DNA of 64,000 nt from Sepiola atlantica (lineage: Eukaryota; Mollusca; Cephalopoda; Sepiida; Sepiolidae). Under the pieces are notes generated by a model, which made no database searches, was not told the origin of the DNA, and worked only from the letters and a program-made list of their open reading frames with translations. Positions 11,005 through 22,079 of this stretch are shown here, in pieces. Where the stretch lies: assembly GCA_963556195.1 (NCBI GenBank), contig OY744517.1, positions 82,934,214-82,998,213 on the forward strand, read 5' to 3'. The position numbers and the translations under genes are program-made. Each line of letters starts with the position of its first letter. The first letter of the stretch is position 1.

Positions 11005-11544
11005 CGTCCACCCAATAGTCCACCCAATAGTCTACCCAATCGTCCATCCAATAGTCCACCCAATAGTCTACCCAATCGTCCACCCAATCGTCCACCCAAT
11101 AGTCCACCCAATAGTCTACCCAATCGTCCACCCAATAGTCCACCCAATCGTCCACCCAATAGTCTATCCAATCGTCCACCCAATCGTCCACCCAATAGTC
11201 CACCCAATAGTCTACCCAATCGTCCATCCAATAGTCCACCCAATCGTCCACCCAATAGTCCACCCAATAGTCTACCCAATCGTCCACCCAATAGTCCACC
11301 CAATCGTCCACCCAATAGTCTATCCAATCGTCCACCCAATCGTCCACCCAATCGTCCACCCAATAGTCTATCCAATCGTCCACCCAATCGTCCACCCAAT
11401 CGTCCACCCAATAGTCTACCCAATCGTCCACCCAATAGTCTACCCAATCGTCCACCCAATAGTCCACCCAATAGTCCACCCAATAGTCTACCTAATCGTC
11501 CACCCAATCGTCTACCCAATCGTCCACCCAATAGTCCACCCAAT
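11005..11544. repeat. 12-bp minisatellite, about 45 copies
   Basis: Unit cgtccacccaat with a two-state variant at its start (cgtc or agtc) and t/c changes inside, giving a mosaic of unit types. Its period is a multiple of three, so long minus-strand frames arise (DWVDYWVD and GGRLGRLL repeats) with no other support. A single diverged unit lies outside at about 11589-11602. Confidence 0.9.
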
Positions 11545-11693
11545 AAACAGCTGTCTGCCCTTCAATTAATCTCGTCCATTATAAGGTGGACCGTCCACCC
11601 AAGTTGAATAGCACTGCTCTAGAGTAACATAATATAATTTTTGGATCTGAAAAGTGGAAAATCTATCGAGCGAAACGTATTCAAGTTTGGCTG

Positions 11694-11756
<63 letters not shown>
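11694..11756. repeat. (AT)n microsatellite
   Basis: Pure AT run; it borders the dispersed repeat that follows. Confidence 0.95.
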
Positions 11757-11761
<5 letters not shown>

Positions 11762-11950
11762 GGAAGTTTCTCAACCATTAAAACTAAAAAAATAAAAAAT
11801 AAAAACAAAAACACCTTAAGTCCCAAGTCATTCAGTGGAAAATCACTCATGTAAGTCAATTTAGTTTTTACAGTTATTATATTAGTTTTCTTCTAACATT
11901 ATTTAAGGGATCATCAGTTGTTTACCATGAAAAACTGTTTCTGGAATTTA
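11757..11950 (+). repeat. Dispersed repeat, inverted copy at 60216-60405
   Basis: Shared blocks on opposite strands: tctcaaccattaaaact, agtggaaaatcactcatgta, tttttacagttattatatta and aagggatcatcagttgttta. Both copies are bordered by (AT)n on the same side, so the microsatellite seems to be part of the element's end. Class unknown. Confidence 0.8.
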
Positions 11951-12190
11951 TATATATATGTGTGTATGTGTGTGTGTATAAATAAATATATATATATATA
12001 CATATATATACATATACATATACATATATATATACATATATATATACATATACATATATATACATATATACATACTAATATATATATATACATATATATA
12101 CATATATATATGTATGTATATATATACATATACACATATATATATGTATACATACTAATATATATATATATACATATATATATGTATGTT
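11950..12190. repeat. (AT/AC)n low-complexity tract
   Basis: Runs of tatatacatatata. Apparent YIYI frames on both strands are compositional artefacts. Confidence 0.9.
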
Positions 12191-13341
12191 GTTACAAAAT
12201 GTAGGGAGAGCTATCGGGATTCGAACTCCCGACTCTGGTTTACGGAGAGAGATGGGATTCATTTTTGCATATTTATACACGACCGAGAAATTATAATAAT
12301 GCGACTCGAATGACGTCAGAAAAAGAGAGATAAAAAGAGAGAGTGAAGAAAAAAAAAACTTCAGCCACACGCGAAGCCGCACGCGAAGAAGAAGAGTCGA
12401 CAGGAAGTTAACGCGAGACAGAGGACGAAGGATGCCGGCAAGGAAGTACGTTAGCCGCCGGGTTAAGACGGACATATTTTGAGGACAACTATAGTCAGTC
12501 TTCCCGAGTACCTCTGCGCTGAACGGGGAAGAAATGAACAACCGTCGACAAGAAAGTCGCGAGGAAAGGCAGGGGCCTTTTGTAAATGGAATTTGAAGAT
12601 GGAATTATATCCGCCCTTGGCTTGGGCGAGACGACCGATGTGTGACTACAGTATCGCAGTGGAGCCTTTTGAAAATGGAATTATAGCCGCCCTCGGCTCA
12701 GGCGAGACGAGCTTGTTGAAAATGGAATTATAGCCGCCCTCGGCTCAGGCGAGACGAGCCTGTTGTAAATGGAATTATAGCCGCCCTCGGCTCGGGCGAG
12801 ACGAGCCTGTTGAAAATGGAATTATAGCCGCCCTCGGCTCGGGCGAGACGAGCCTGTTGAAAATGGAATTATAGCCGCCCTCGGCTCGGGCGAGACGAGC
12901 CTGTTGAAAATGGAATTATAGCCGCCCTCGGCTCGGGCGAGACGAGCCTGTTGAAAATGGAATTATAGCCGCCCTCGGCTCGGGCGAGATGACCCGCTGA
13001 ACTAAGCAGAGAAATGAAAATCGAATTATAGCCGCCCTCGGCTCGGGGCAAGACGACCCGCTGAACTAAGTGGAGAAATGAAAATGGAATTATAGCCGCC
13101 CTCGGCTCGGGGCAAGACGACCCGCTGAACTAAGCGGAGAAATGAAAATGGAATTATAGCCGCCCTCGGCTCGGGCGAGACGACCCGCTGAACTAAGCGG
13201 AGAAAAAATAACCAGCCAGGAATTGTTTTTCCTGAGAAAAAAATGTATTTCAAAACTACATGTGCAAGGAGGTACGGCTACGACGACATGCCGGAAATAT
13301 CTACTCTAAATCGAACAATGCATCCATTTGTGAGTAACAAC
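12187..13341. mobile_element. Possible solo-LTR-like element (weak)
   Basis: A GC-richer island in AT-rich DNA, bounded by ttgttac (12188) and gtaacaa (13334), an inverted pair of the kind found at LTR ends. It contains a tRNA T-arm-like B-box on the minus strand at 12212-12226 (cgggattcgaactcccg) and the array at 12650-13205. No polypurine tract, primer site or target duplication was identified, so this is a suggestion only. Confidence 0.2.
12650..13205. repeat. GC-rich array of 47-bp units passing into 63/64-bp units
   Basis: About seven 47-bp units (gttgaaaatggaattatagc, cgccctcggctcgggcgaga, cgagcct) are followed by about four longer units in which cgctgaactaagcggagaaa replaces the cctgtt part. 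The shared core is attatagccgccctcggctc. The two unit types are in blocks, not mixed, so the longer unit arose once and was then amplified. Confidence 0.9.
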
Positions 13342-13780
13342 CTGAATATCTCTTCACGGACATTCGCCCCCTAGGGCTGTTATATATATGTATATTTTTG
13401 TGTAGAAATGAATCCTGCTACTATAGGGATAGGATAGACAATCCCCCCCTCTTCTTAAGAATATACTTTTGTTTTGATGTTTTATTTCGTTTTGTTTTAT
13501 AGATACACTCCCCTTTTTTCTAGTATACAGTTTCATTAAACAAATGAATATAAATTTAAGTCCTAATGTCTTTTTGTCGTTTCTTCGTATCTTTTGTTTG
13601 TTTCCTGACGGTATTTTATATTGGAGAAATCCCCATCCCATATCACGTTTTATTTGAACCTGGGATAATACGAGCCACTCCGAACTTTTTTTTAAAAACT
13701 TTTTTTTTACCTTTTTTTTTTTTTATCATTGTCACGTAATGTCTTTCAGTGGTCCCGACCGGCGGCATTCGTGACAATGT
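13206..13780. other. Unique sequence with a short inverted repeat at its end
   Basis: No gene seen. At 13726-13738 and 13767-13780 cattgtcacg.aatg and cattcgtgacaatg form an imperfect inverted repeat around a GC-rich loop (tcccgaccggcgg). Confidence 0.45.
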
Positions 13781-13810
13781 ATATATATACATATATATAC
13801 ATATATACAC

Positions 13811-13844
<34 letters not shown>

Positions 13845-14094
13845 TTATTTATATATATATAGATGTATATATATGTATGTATATATATATATATACATAT
13901 GTACGTATACATATGTATATATATATACATATGTACGTATACATATATATATATATATATATATATGTATACATACTAATATATATATATATATACATAT
14001 ATATACATATATATATACATATATATATACATATATATACATACATATATATATACATATATATACATCTATATATATATACATACATATATAT

Positions 14095-14144
<50 letters not shown>

Positions 14145-14145
14145 C
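13781..14145. repeat. (AT)n/(ATAC)n low-complexity tract
   Basis: Over 360 bp of tatatacatatata variants just upstream of exon 2. Open frames on both strands are artefacts. Confidence 0.95.
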
Positions 14146-14245
14146 CAAATTTCTTAGTCTGTATTATTTTCTTTGATGTTGCATTTGATATTATTTATGA
14201 ATACATTAGTCATTTTACAAAATTTAATACCTTATATCATTCCAG

Positions 14246-14372
14246 AGAATTATTTTTGGTAACCCTGGGAGATTACCAGAGCTGGTTCCAAGAGACCCTT
14301 ATGTATTGGCTCACTACATTCAAAGTGGAGTGCCAAAATCGACTCACCAAAGCCCTCGAAATCGACAAAGAT
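14246..14372 (+). CDS. BAIAP3/UNC13D-like: Unc-13 family (UNC13D/BAIAP3-like) exon 2 of 4
   Basis: A 127-nt exon after acceptor tatcattccag, ending at donor gtgagt. Its first base completes the codon left by exon 1 (AG+A = R), and it ends on a full codon. It reads [40 protein letters not shown] and KD. This is the most diagnostic part: in Munc13 and Munc13-4 proteins the MUN core has an aromatic WF....WL helix followed by a basic helix ending in ALE.DK or AVE.D. The third base of the acceptor context allows AG at 14244-14245 or 14246-14247; only the first keeps frame with exon 1. A long (AT)n tract lies 100 bp upstream, and the following intron is 42.6 kb. Confidence 0.82.
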
Positions 14373-14887
14373 GTGAGTTATCGAAAATGCTGTTTAACTT
14401 TACTTTTATTGACATAGTAACTGTCTTTTTATTTGTTCAATTATCTAATATATAAAGTAGAGACGGTTTTTACCCTGTGCCTTCTCGGAGTATAGGAAAA
14501 TAACCACATGCATCACAGGCTACTAAACTCACCACTATACTACACTTATACACTCGAGCGTGTTTTAGTAGATTTGTTATTATTTTTTTCTACCTAACAC
14601 TAAATATTACATTTGGCCCACCATCAATGTCTCTCCGAAAAAACAACTCCATATAGGTGGTAGCAAAAATTTTTCTCCCTAACAATTCTGTACTGTCACT
14701 CTACTCATCGACACCGGGAACTAATACACACAGTTTAATTTTCACAAAACACTGGTTCTTATTTATTATTTGCCTGGTATTAATTTACTACATGATATAA
14801 AGCAATACGTAAAGACTTAATGATCGCTCCCGTTTACTCCGATAATCAAGCTTAGCTTAATTGAACTATTTTCACATGTATTTTTAA
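14373..14887. other. Start of the 42.6-kb intron, nothing recognised
   Basis: AT-rich unique sequence with no exon-like segment. Confidence 0.4.
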
Positions 14888-14972
14888 CTCGAAACCGTTG
14901 CGCAGTGGTTAGGAAGGTAGGTTTCATGATCGCCATTTTCAGCATTCGATCCCATTCTACTCTACCACTTTT
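14888..14972 (+). mobile_element. Degraded tRNA-derived SINE head
   Basis: gcgcagtggttaggaaggta resembles an A-box region and cattcgatccc a B-box, at tRNA-like spacing. No tail could be defined. Confidence 0.45.
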
Positions 14973-15059
14973 TTCTTTTTTTTTAAAATTTATAACATTC
15001 GCCAATACCGTAGAAGGGGGGGGGGATAAACAACAATAAGCCGTTTCTTTTTTTATTCG

Positions 15060-15505
15060 ACGTCATGCAATAGATAGTACTTTCTCCCGTGCAACGCCGG
15101 GCGACGGGTTCCGCTAGTTTTTAATAAAGAGACACTTAATTCATTATTCATAGGGTGGTTAGGGTTTGTGTTTCTTAATGCCATTTCAAACTCAAGTGTG
15201 ACTAACGAAAATAGTATTTGATGATTGAACTTCAGTGTAACAGACGACTGACTGACAGAGCCTCTTACAGAGATGCTTAGACGCATATAGAATAAAAATG
15301 CATCGATTGAATCTGCACATTTCAAACTTTATTTCGGGTTTGTTCTTGGCCTGCCAAGAAGGTTAGACATCCAATAAAATTTCTTGATGTTTCGGATATA
15401 TGCACAAAGGTTTTTAAAATTTGGCAGTCAAACAGATCATTTAGATCTAGCGGGACCCGTGGAAATCCCACAGTTGTATCCTTCATCTGTTGTATATTGC
15501 TATTC
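15060..15505. repeat. Dispersed repeat ends of the ctag-c-gg(g)a-cc type
   Basis: gcccgg/gccgggcgacgggttccgctag near 15090 and ctagcgggacccgtggaaat near 15448 belong to a set of short termini also seen at 25310-25340, 27473-27490, 27640-27665, 51196-51225, 52857-52880 and 55819-55850. They look like ends of one or more non-autonomous DNA elements. Class not determined. Confidence 0.4.
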
Positions 15506-15640
15506 AAGTAGTAGTGATCACAGGAGGAGATAACTCATGCTTTACTTATTCAAGTATAAGCGATCATAGGGGAGACAACTCATGTTTTAATTATTCAAGT
15601 AGTAGCAATCGCAGGGGGAGACAACTCCTGTGGAAATTCC
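15506..15640. repeat. 46-bp tandem repeat, 2.7 copies
   Basis: caagtagtagtgatcacagg ... ggagataactcatg repeats three times with changes. The flank cagttgtatccttcatctgt occurs on both sides (15471 and 15641). Confidence 0.8.
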
Positions 15641-16509
15641 ACAGTTGTATCCTTCATCTGTTGTATATTTCTACCATGCTTAAAAGGAGTTTGTGACATA
15701 TTTCCATTCAATGGACGCCCGACGCGAACGCAGACCCCACAATATTATTGACCCCCCCCCCCCCCCCTGTTCAAACTGAAACATACTTATCTAAAGACTC
15801 TGGTTAATGTAGTTTCAAAATAGATCTGGTTATTGGGGGTCTATCTCCAAAGCTCTTGTAGAAGTTTTTGAAATATTTCGATTCTATGAACGTCTGCTTC
15901 AAACATCCCTCTTCCCCTCACACACACAATATTATTGTACAATCTTTGGACAGAAGAGGTACTACACTTTGATCCTAGTCTGAAGGCCAAGAAAGTGTAT
16001 CTTAATTCGAGTTTCACATTCTACACAACAGTAACATCAGCTTGAATTTAAATATAACATTTTTTTGCATGTAGGGCAAACGGCGATTCCATCTTTTTAA
16101 AACGAGGTGGAGGATATATACGAACATGAAATTGCCTTAGCGAATTATTATATAGATATGACAGCAGCGAAATAAATGTTTACATAAATTTATTAGCATG
16201 TATTAAAATAGAACTTTTAAACATAAATCTAATAATCATATTTTGTCAAATGTTGGATTATGTATATACATGAAATAAACTTTTGCTTCATAAAAAATTA
16301 AAAAAAACAACAACAAAAAAACTGAAGCATATCAGTCCGACAGAGCCTCTTATATAGACGCATCTACAATGTGCATCAGTTCATCTAATGTGCTTTTGAA
16401 ATATTTGACTAAATTATCTCTGCAATGAATATACATTTATGCACATCTATTACATCGAAAACATTTTTAAGCTGATATTATTGAAAAAGCAGATATCTAT
16501 GTTCATATA
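15641..16509. other. Intron sequence with a decayed U2-SINE head at 15935-16010
   Basis: At 15958-15990 the minus strand of gtactacactttgatcctag followed by tctgaaggccaag matches the inverted U2 head seen at 55600-55650. Otherwise AT-rich unique sequence, with a poly-C run at 15752-15767. Confidence 0.45.
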
Positions 16510-16685
16510 AAGTTAGGTATGTGTATATGTTTATATATTTGTATGTACTGGAATCACTCCTAAACTAATTCACCGATCATTAGGAATTTTGGAACATAGC
16601 TGTTAGGCGTAAGGGTGGGTAATGTGGGCTATATTTAGTTTAATTTAATTTAATGCAAAGGGGGCAAAGAGGTGGTGGAAGCCCT
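16510..16685 (+). repeat. Dispersed repeat, empty-site copy
   Basis: Matches 9192-9295 joined to 9658-9720, without the SINE. It proves the SINE at 9296-9642 was inserted. Confidence 0.85.
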
Positions 16686-17640
16686 TCGTGAAAATTCAGA
16701 CATCTCCCGTTTTTATAAAATTTGATTTTAGGGGACATAATATAGACACAACCTCCCAATTGAAAATTAAAATATTTCAGATTTGCATTAAATTTGATTT
16801 ATAATCATTAGATACCAATTAAGCAAGATTCCCTGAATTAAAATTTCTTCTTAGGACCTCTTAAGTTTAAACCTTAAATTTTAGACATTTTCTAGAATCA
16901 AAATAATGAATTTGAATAAGGATTGGATTTTAAACATAAGGTTTAGTAGCATTAGATATTTGTTTGAATTTGTAAGGAAACATAAAAGTGGTGCAAAACT
17001 GATCTTTTCAGAAAATTTATTTTACCCGACCTGAGGCGGGTATTCTTCTAATGGTTATATAAAACTGAAATTTAAATGCAATAGCAATTTACAACAATAA
17101 CCAGGCAAATACACGGCAAACCAAATCAATAAAAAATACTTAAATAAATATACTTGTTCAAAATTTGACAATTGACTTTTTATATGTGGATACGTAAGAG
17201 TTTTACAACAAAAATATTTTAAAATTAGAACAGAAAATATTCCTAAATCGCCATTTCTACTTGACAGTTTTTCAAAGATATGATGTTAAAATAATTTTCA
17301 AAGATATGATGTTAGAATAATTTTCAAAGATATGATGTTAGAATAATTTTCAAAAATATATCGGAATGTTCAAGTGACGTTAAAGGTTTTTCTTGAGAAT
17401 GTGCCATCATGTTAGTTTCAGAACTGCATCAGGAAAAAGAAATTCCTATTGTTTACTCAAGACTGGCTTAATGTTCTTGCTGCAAATAGGCACCAAAGCA
17501 CTCAGGTGAAAAGAAGACCTAGCAATCTTAATTATTTTAAAATTACTTGACAACACAGAATGTGCATGGTAACATCGGAAGCGTTTTCTTGGGAATCCCT
17601 GCCAACTGTGTGAGATGTCACTACCACTTTATTGTTTTAT
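16686..17640. other. AT-rich intron; 28-bp triplet repeat at 17272-17360
   Basis: tttcaaagatatgatgttag, aataat repeats three times in tandem at 17272-17360. No gene was seen in the rest. Confidence 0.6.
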
Positions 17641-17659
17641 TTATTTATCTATTTATTTT

Positions 17660-18440
17660 TCTTTAACATATTTCACCCCAAACAAGGCAGGCGCCACTGT
17701 AGACGTAAGGGGTTACTAAGAATTAGGGTGTAGGTTTTGGGTGTCATCCCAAGTTGGGAGCAGTGTAGCTAAATGTCTGTTTACATTAGTTTTAAACCTC
17801 TGCATGCCGGTACTGTCAGGGAAACAGGGAGCAGGGAGGGAGTGGCAGAGGCCGGCAGCACGAGGAAAGAAGCTATTGGAGTAGAAGGCTCTCCGGCATC
17901 TGGGGACCACCACAGTGAATGGATGGGATTTAGCTGATTGTCGAGTTGGTCTAGTGTATTTACGTCGAGGGGGCACCAGATCAGCCAGTTCATCAGAGCA
18001 CAATCCATTGAAGTATTTGTAAAACAAGCACAAGGATGCTACATTGCGGCGATGGGACAGGGGCTGGAACTTGGTTGATAGTGAGGGACCTATTAAGTTG
18101 GCAACTCTTTTTTTGGACCTTGTCTAGGAGGGAGAGACTAGTGGAGGATGCACCAGCCCAGATATGGTAACAATACTCCATGCATGGGCGGATGGTGGCT
18201 TTGTAGAGATACAGGATAATGTCAGGTGTGAGGAGTTTACTAGCACGGTAGAGGGAGCCCACCTTCTTGGCTGCAGCCTTGGCAATGTCTTCAATGTATT
18301 TGTTCCAATTCATGTTACCTGTGAAGGTTAGGCCGAGGAGTTTATATCTTTTCACTGTGGTCAAGAGTTCTTTGTAGTGCCCAGTTGCTTGCTTTATCCT
18401 GTTTCCCACTTCCTTGTTGGTGACATTGTAGGGGCTCAAA
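17660..18440 (-). pseudogene. Non-LTR retrotransposon (CR1/Jockey-type) C-terminus and 3' UTR
   Basis: Reading the minus strand from 18440: NRIKQATGHYKELLTTVKRY, KLLGLTFTGNMNWNKYI, AAAKKVGSLYRASKLL, KATIRPCMEYCYHIWAGA, SLLDKVQKK. These are the thumb-region motifs (LG..; W..HI; LY.A.I.P..EYC..IW; LD..Q.R) of LINE reverse transcriptases. After a frame change at about 18033 it continues CLFYKYFNGLCSDELADLVP, TRPTRQSAKSHPFTV, CRRAFYSNSFFPRAAGLCHS. The 3' UTR ends in a conserved ccttacgtctacagtggcg block (inverse at 17690-17715). The same ending appears at 29490, 30060, 37195 (plus) and 33960-34210 (minus). Catalytic YxDD region absent; dead copy. Confidence 0.85.
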
Positions 18441-18639
18441 TGTTTCGTTTGGGGAAATAATAGGCTTTGAAGCTAGAGCGCATGTTGATTACATGATTGG
18501 TATCTTAGAGAGAGCACGTGATCATTACCAGAAAACGTGATGTGTTGCCAAGTAAGTCTTATGTGATGCCATGCAGCTCCTTTGTCTGTCACAAACTTCT
18601 GTTATTTTGTGACAACTTATATTGTAACATTTAAATGAT

Positions 18640-18965
18640 TGCTTTCTTTTATTAACATCCTTTATAGTTACCTCTGCCAAGTAGGTTATGTTTTCGATTG
18701 AGTTTGTTGGTTTGTCACTATGCTTGTTTGTTCTTGTACATAATAACATGATCAATCGTCACCAAACTTGGTCAAAATATCGGTCATGGTCTAACTTAGA
18801 ACTGATTTAATTTGGGATATCTAGGTCAAAGTTCAAGGTCAAAGTTCAAGGTCAAAGTACCATAAAAGACAAAAGTCATACTTTTGGCAATGAATTTGCT
18901 TCTGTTCATCGTAGAGACTCGCTACTTGGCCCATATTGTAGCCAATGAAGCCACACGTTTTATGG
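18640..18965. repeat. Dispersed direct repeat, copy A (copy B 19335-19620)
   Basis: Both copies share gatcaatcgtcaccaaactt, ggtcaaaatatcggtcatgg, ctaacttagaactgattta and gtagagactcgctacttggc. Copy A has a 16-bp internal caaggtcaaagtt duplication. No coding match recognised. Confidence 0.8.
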
Positions 18966-19334
18966 GCTGACATTATTCGAGATGTAGTGTAGGCCAGGGA
19001 AGAAGTTGGCTCAACCCGATGACCAGGGTGAACACTGTTGCAACAACATTATTGCGCATGTGCATTAATCTAGCCATAACTTCAGGTTCAGTCAATCTTC
19101 CGCTTTTTTGAAAATTGCTATGATGTTTGATTGTATTCCTTACAAAATATATAATTTATTCAATAAATGACATTAAAATTGGATAATTATCTCATTTTTG
19201 ATGATGAAAAGAGCAATGAACGTATTGGTTTGTTTACAAATAGTAAATATCATGGATTTTGGTGTAAGAGACGCCAATCCACTCACTTGTATCTCTTTGT
19301 GTTCAGTGATTTCTACAGGAGGCAAACAATTCAC

Positions 19335-19910
19335 ACTTTCTTTTGTTATCTCGGCCAAGGAGGTTATGTATTCAGTCGAATTTGTCACTGTTTGTTTGTG
19401 TACAGCCTAGCATCCACATCGCTTGATCAATCGTCACCAAACTTGGTCAAAATATCGGTCATGGTCTAACTTAGAACTGATTTAATTTTGGGATATCTAA
19501 GTCAAAGTTCACGGTCAAAGTCACATAAAAAACAAAAGTCATACTTTTGGCAATGAATTTGGTTCTGTTCATCGTAGAGACTCGCTACTTGGCCCATATT
19601 GTAGCCAGTGAAGTCCCACATCTTATATGACCTTGAACTTGAGCTTTGACCATAAAAAGTTTGGTAGCAGTAGAAATTTTGATGAAATTTCAACTTCCAA
19701 TTTTGCCAAATTTTATGTATGGAACTGACACTTTTTTTATAACAGTAACCACCATGCAAAATTTCAGCCTGATCAGACAAATAGTTTTTGAGCTATCAAT
19801 GTTTCCATGACATAACTTCGGGAATACTTCATACAATATGGTGAAGTAAGGCCCAGATAAGACTTTGGCCCATCCTTACATTGTCAGACAGACTAGGTAA
19901 CATCTTATTT
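19335..19910. repeat. Dispersed direct repeat, copy B and downstream part
   Basis: Matches copy A to about 19620 and extends to about 19910 (ttttgagctatcaatgtttcc, ggtgaagtaaggcccagata). Short frames on both strands have no domain. Confidence 0.7.
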
Positions 19911-21428
19911 GTATATGTTATTATTCTTTCTGAGTGTTTTATCTTTATTCTATTTTCTGTACATTCAGTGTCAGTATATCACAGTAATGCTAATATCGTA
20001 GCACATGGGGATAGAAAACTATTACTTTTCATCGTGTGTTCCCTTTGTTGGAGATAACCGAGGAATTTTTAAAAAGTAACATATCTCTATGCCTCTGTAT
20101 TCGTCTCTCTATGTCTCCTATCAGAGTCCATGATTCACAGGTATACAAAATTATGGGAGTACATCAGTCAGATCTTTGAGCTCAATGTGATATTCCTGTC
20201 ATGATGTTACGATTCTCTTCAAACAAAATGAGAAAGCCAGAGTAATGCTGATACATCCACCAGTAGAATTTAATGAGGAAAAACCTGTCACATGTCAGTT
20301 GAAGAGGAGGATGGCAAGCACACAGTAACACTCCTGCACTCAACAGATGAAGTGGAATGCATTGAATATGACAAACTGTTAACCCAATAGATTATGGGGC
20401 ATGTCCAGAGAAATCTCATGAAAAGCTTCAATCTTATTTGTGTTGTATGAATAAATGCAAAAGTTTTTCCATCTATCCTAACTATATTTACATCAAAACT
20501 GACTAGACTTATTTCATTCTAATGATAAAAGAATATTTTCAAATATCGTATATATAGGAATCTAAATACATCTCAAACAAATCTCGATATTGCTCATTTG
20601 CATATTTATTGATTTTTTATGTTTCTAATGAATTAATATTTTCTAATATACATTTCTAATTGATATTGTCAAATTTTCTTCTATACACGCAATCGTTTTA
20701 TCTATAGTATCGTTATTTTAATTATTGATAAAATTAATTAAAGAGATTTTATTTTAAAAAATAATAGAGTTTTAAAAACTTTTAGCATTTAATTTTCAAG
20801 GGAGATAATTTACATGAAACTTCCGTCAAATGTTGCTGAGATGTGGAGAACAGATACTACAGTCCTCACAGGAATCACCTCCTCTGTAAGAGCTCAATAT
20901 TTTTTCCTGAAAAAAATATAAATATACATAGTCTGAAATTAAAACCTGTTTCACTTAAAATACAAACCAATAAAATTGAATTTTCTGTTTAAATTGTAAT
21001 TGTTTTTTATTTAAAGTTTTCTTTCCCTTCTTAATAAATCCTGTTATAAACATCTCCCAATAAATTACTAATTATAAAAACACAGCCGTGCTGGCTTTTC
21101 TGATTTGAGGTTAATTCCTATTTCAGTTACGTAAATTATTTAGAGTGAAATAGGTTTCAGCATTACTTATAAAAAACTTATATATTTGTTTTAACTTAAA
21201 CCATGTTTTAGTAAAAAAAAAAACTTAGGTTTTTAATACTTTTTATAGTTATGCCAAGTTTCACCGTACATGTGAAACGGTGAAATAAAAATTAGGTCGG
21301 AAAAATATAGTCGCCATCTAAACAAGTCGAGAAAGATTTCTCCCAGGTTCAATGGCTATACAATGTCTTGTGAATTTATTTTGAACAACAAAGTCTTACT
21401 TAGTCTTTGCAATTTCGTTATCTATGAG

Positions 21429-21429
<1 letters not shown>
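19911..21429. other. Long AT-rich stretch, no gene recognised
   Basis: No splice-bounded frame continuous with the Unc-13 exons and no element ends identified. Confidence 0.4.
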
Positions 21430-21472
<43 letters not shown>

Positions 21473-21665
21473 CCTGACGATCCTCTGCAGGGATGTAACA
21501 TGGACGTCTCTGTGTAGCTTAATTGCCATAAATATATTTTCATACTACTAATAGTAAGCTCTACTTATGTATTGAACACTGTTAAAGTAAATACTTTAAA
21601 TCTAAACACAATATATTATATCAACTTATAATATTTTATGTGTATAGTATATACATGAAATAATG

Positions 21666-21705
<40 letters not shown>

Positions 21706-21895
21706 CGTGATTTTCTGACCAAAAAGTCCATTTCCATCAGACGATGAAGAAAAAGAAGAAAAGAAAAACACTCTTTGACAAGGAGAAGTATATTCTTGAA
21801 AGCTAAGATTAAAATAAATTTTATTTATTTTACACCACCATTGTTATGGTTTAAAAAAAAAAAATATATATATATATATATGCAAACATTGTTAA
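21430..21895. repeat. (AT)n microsatellites at 21430-21471, 21668-21703 and 21862-21881
   Basis: Three AT runs separated by AT-rich unique sequence. Confidence 0.9.
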
Positions 21896-22008
21896 AACTA
21901 ACAGAATTCGTCTGTTTAATTATACCTTTTTTATTTTAAAAATTTTTTCTGATGGCCTTTTTTGTATTAAAATAAAAAAAAAATGAATAAATGTTCCATA
22001 GGTTTCAC

Positions 22009-22060
22009 ATGTTTCACGAACGTTTTCGATTCTTTGTGAATCATCCTCAGGTGTCAAAAG
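22009..22060 (-). other. CTGAGGA...GAAAACG element-tail motif
   Basis: The minus strand reads cacctgaggatgattcac, then aaagaatcgaaaacg and ttcgtgaaacatgtg. A similar motif on + lies at 26543-26590 (cacctgaagataattcgacg ... gaatcgacaac) and on minus at about 41517-41553 (cctgaagaaagttacatatg, tcgaaacgtag). gattc/gaatc can pair. Looks like a conserved tail of retroelements; see the hammerhead-like entries. Confidence 0.4.
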
Positions 22061-22079
22061 CAAATGAACACAAAAGCTG

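Noticed and set aside
10859..11543. Repetitive WVDYWVDD and GGRLGRLL proteins
   Set aside because: Produced by a 12-bp minisatellite whose period is a multiple of three.
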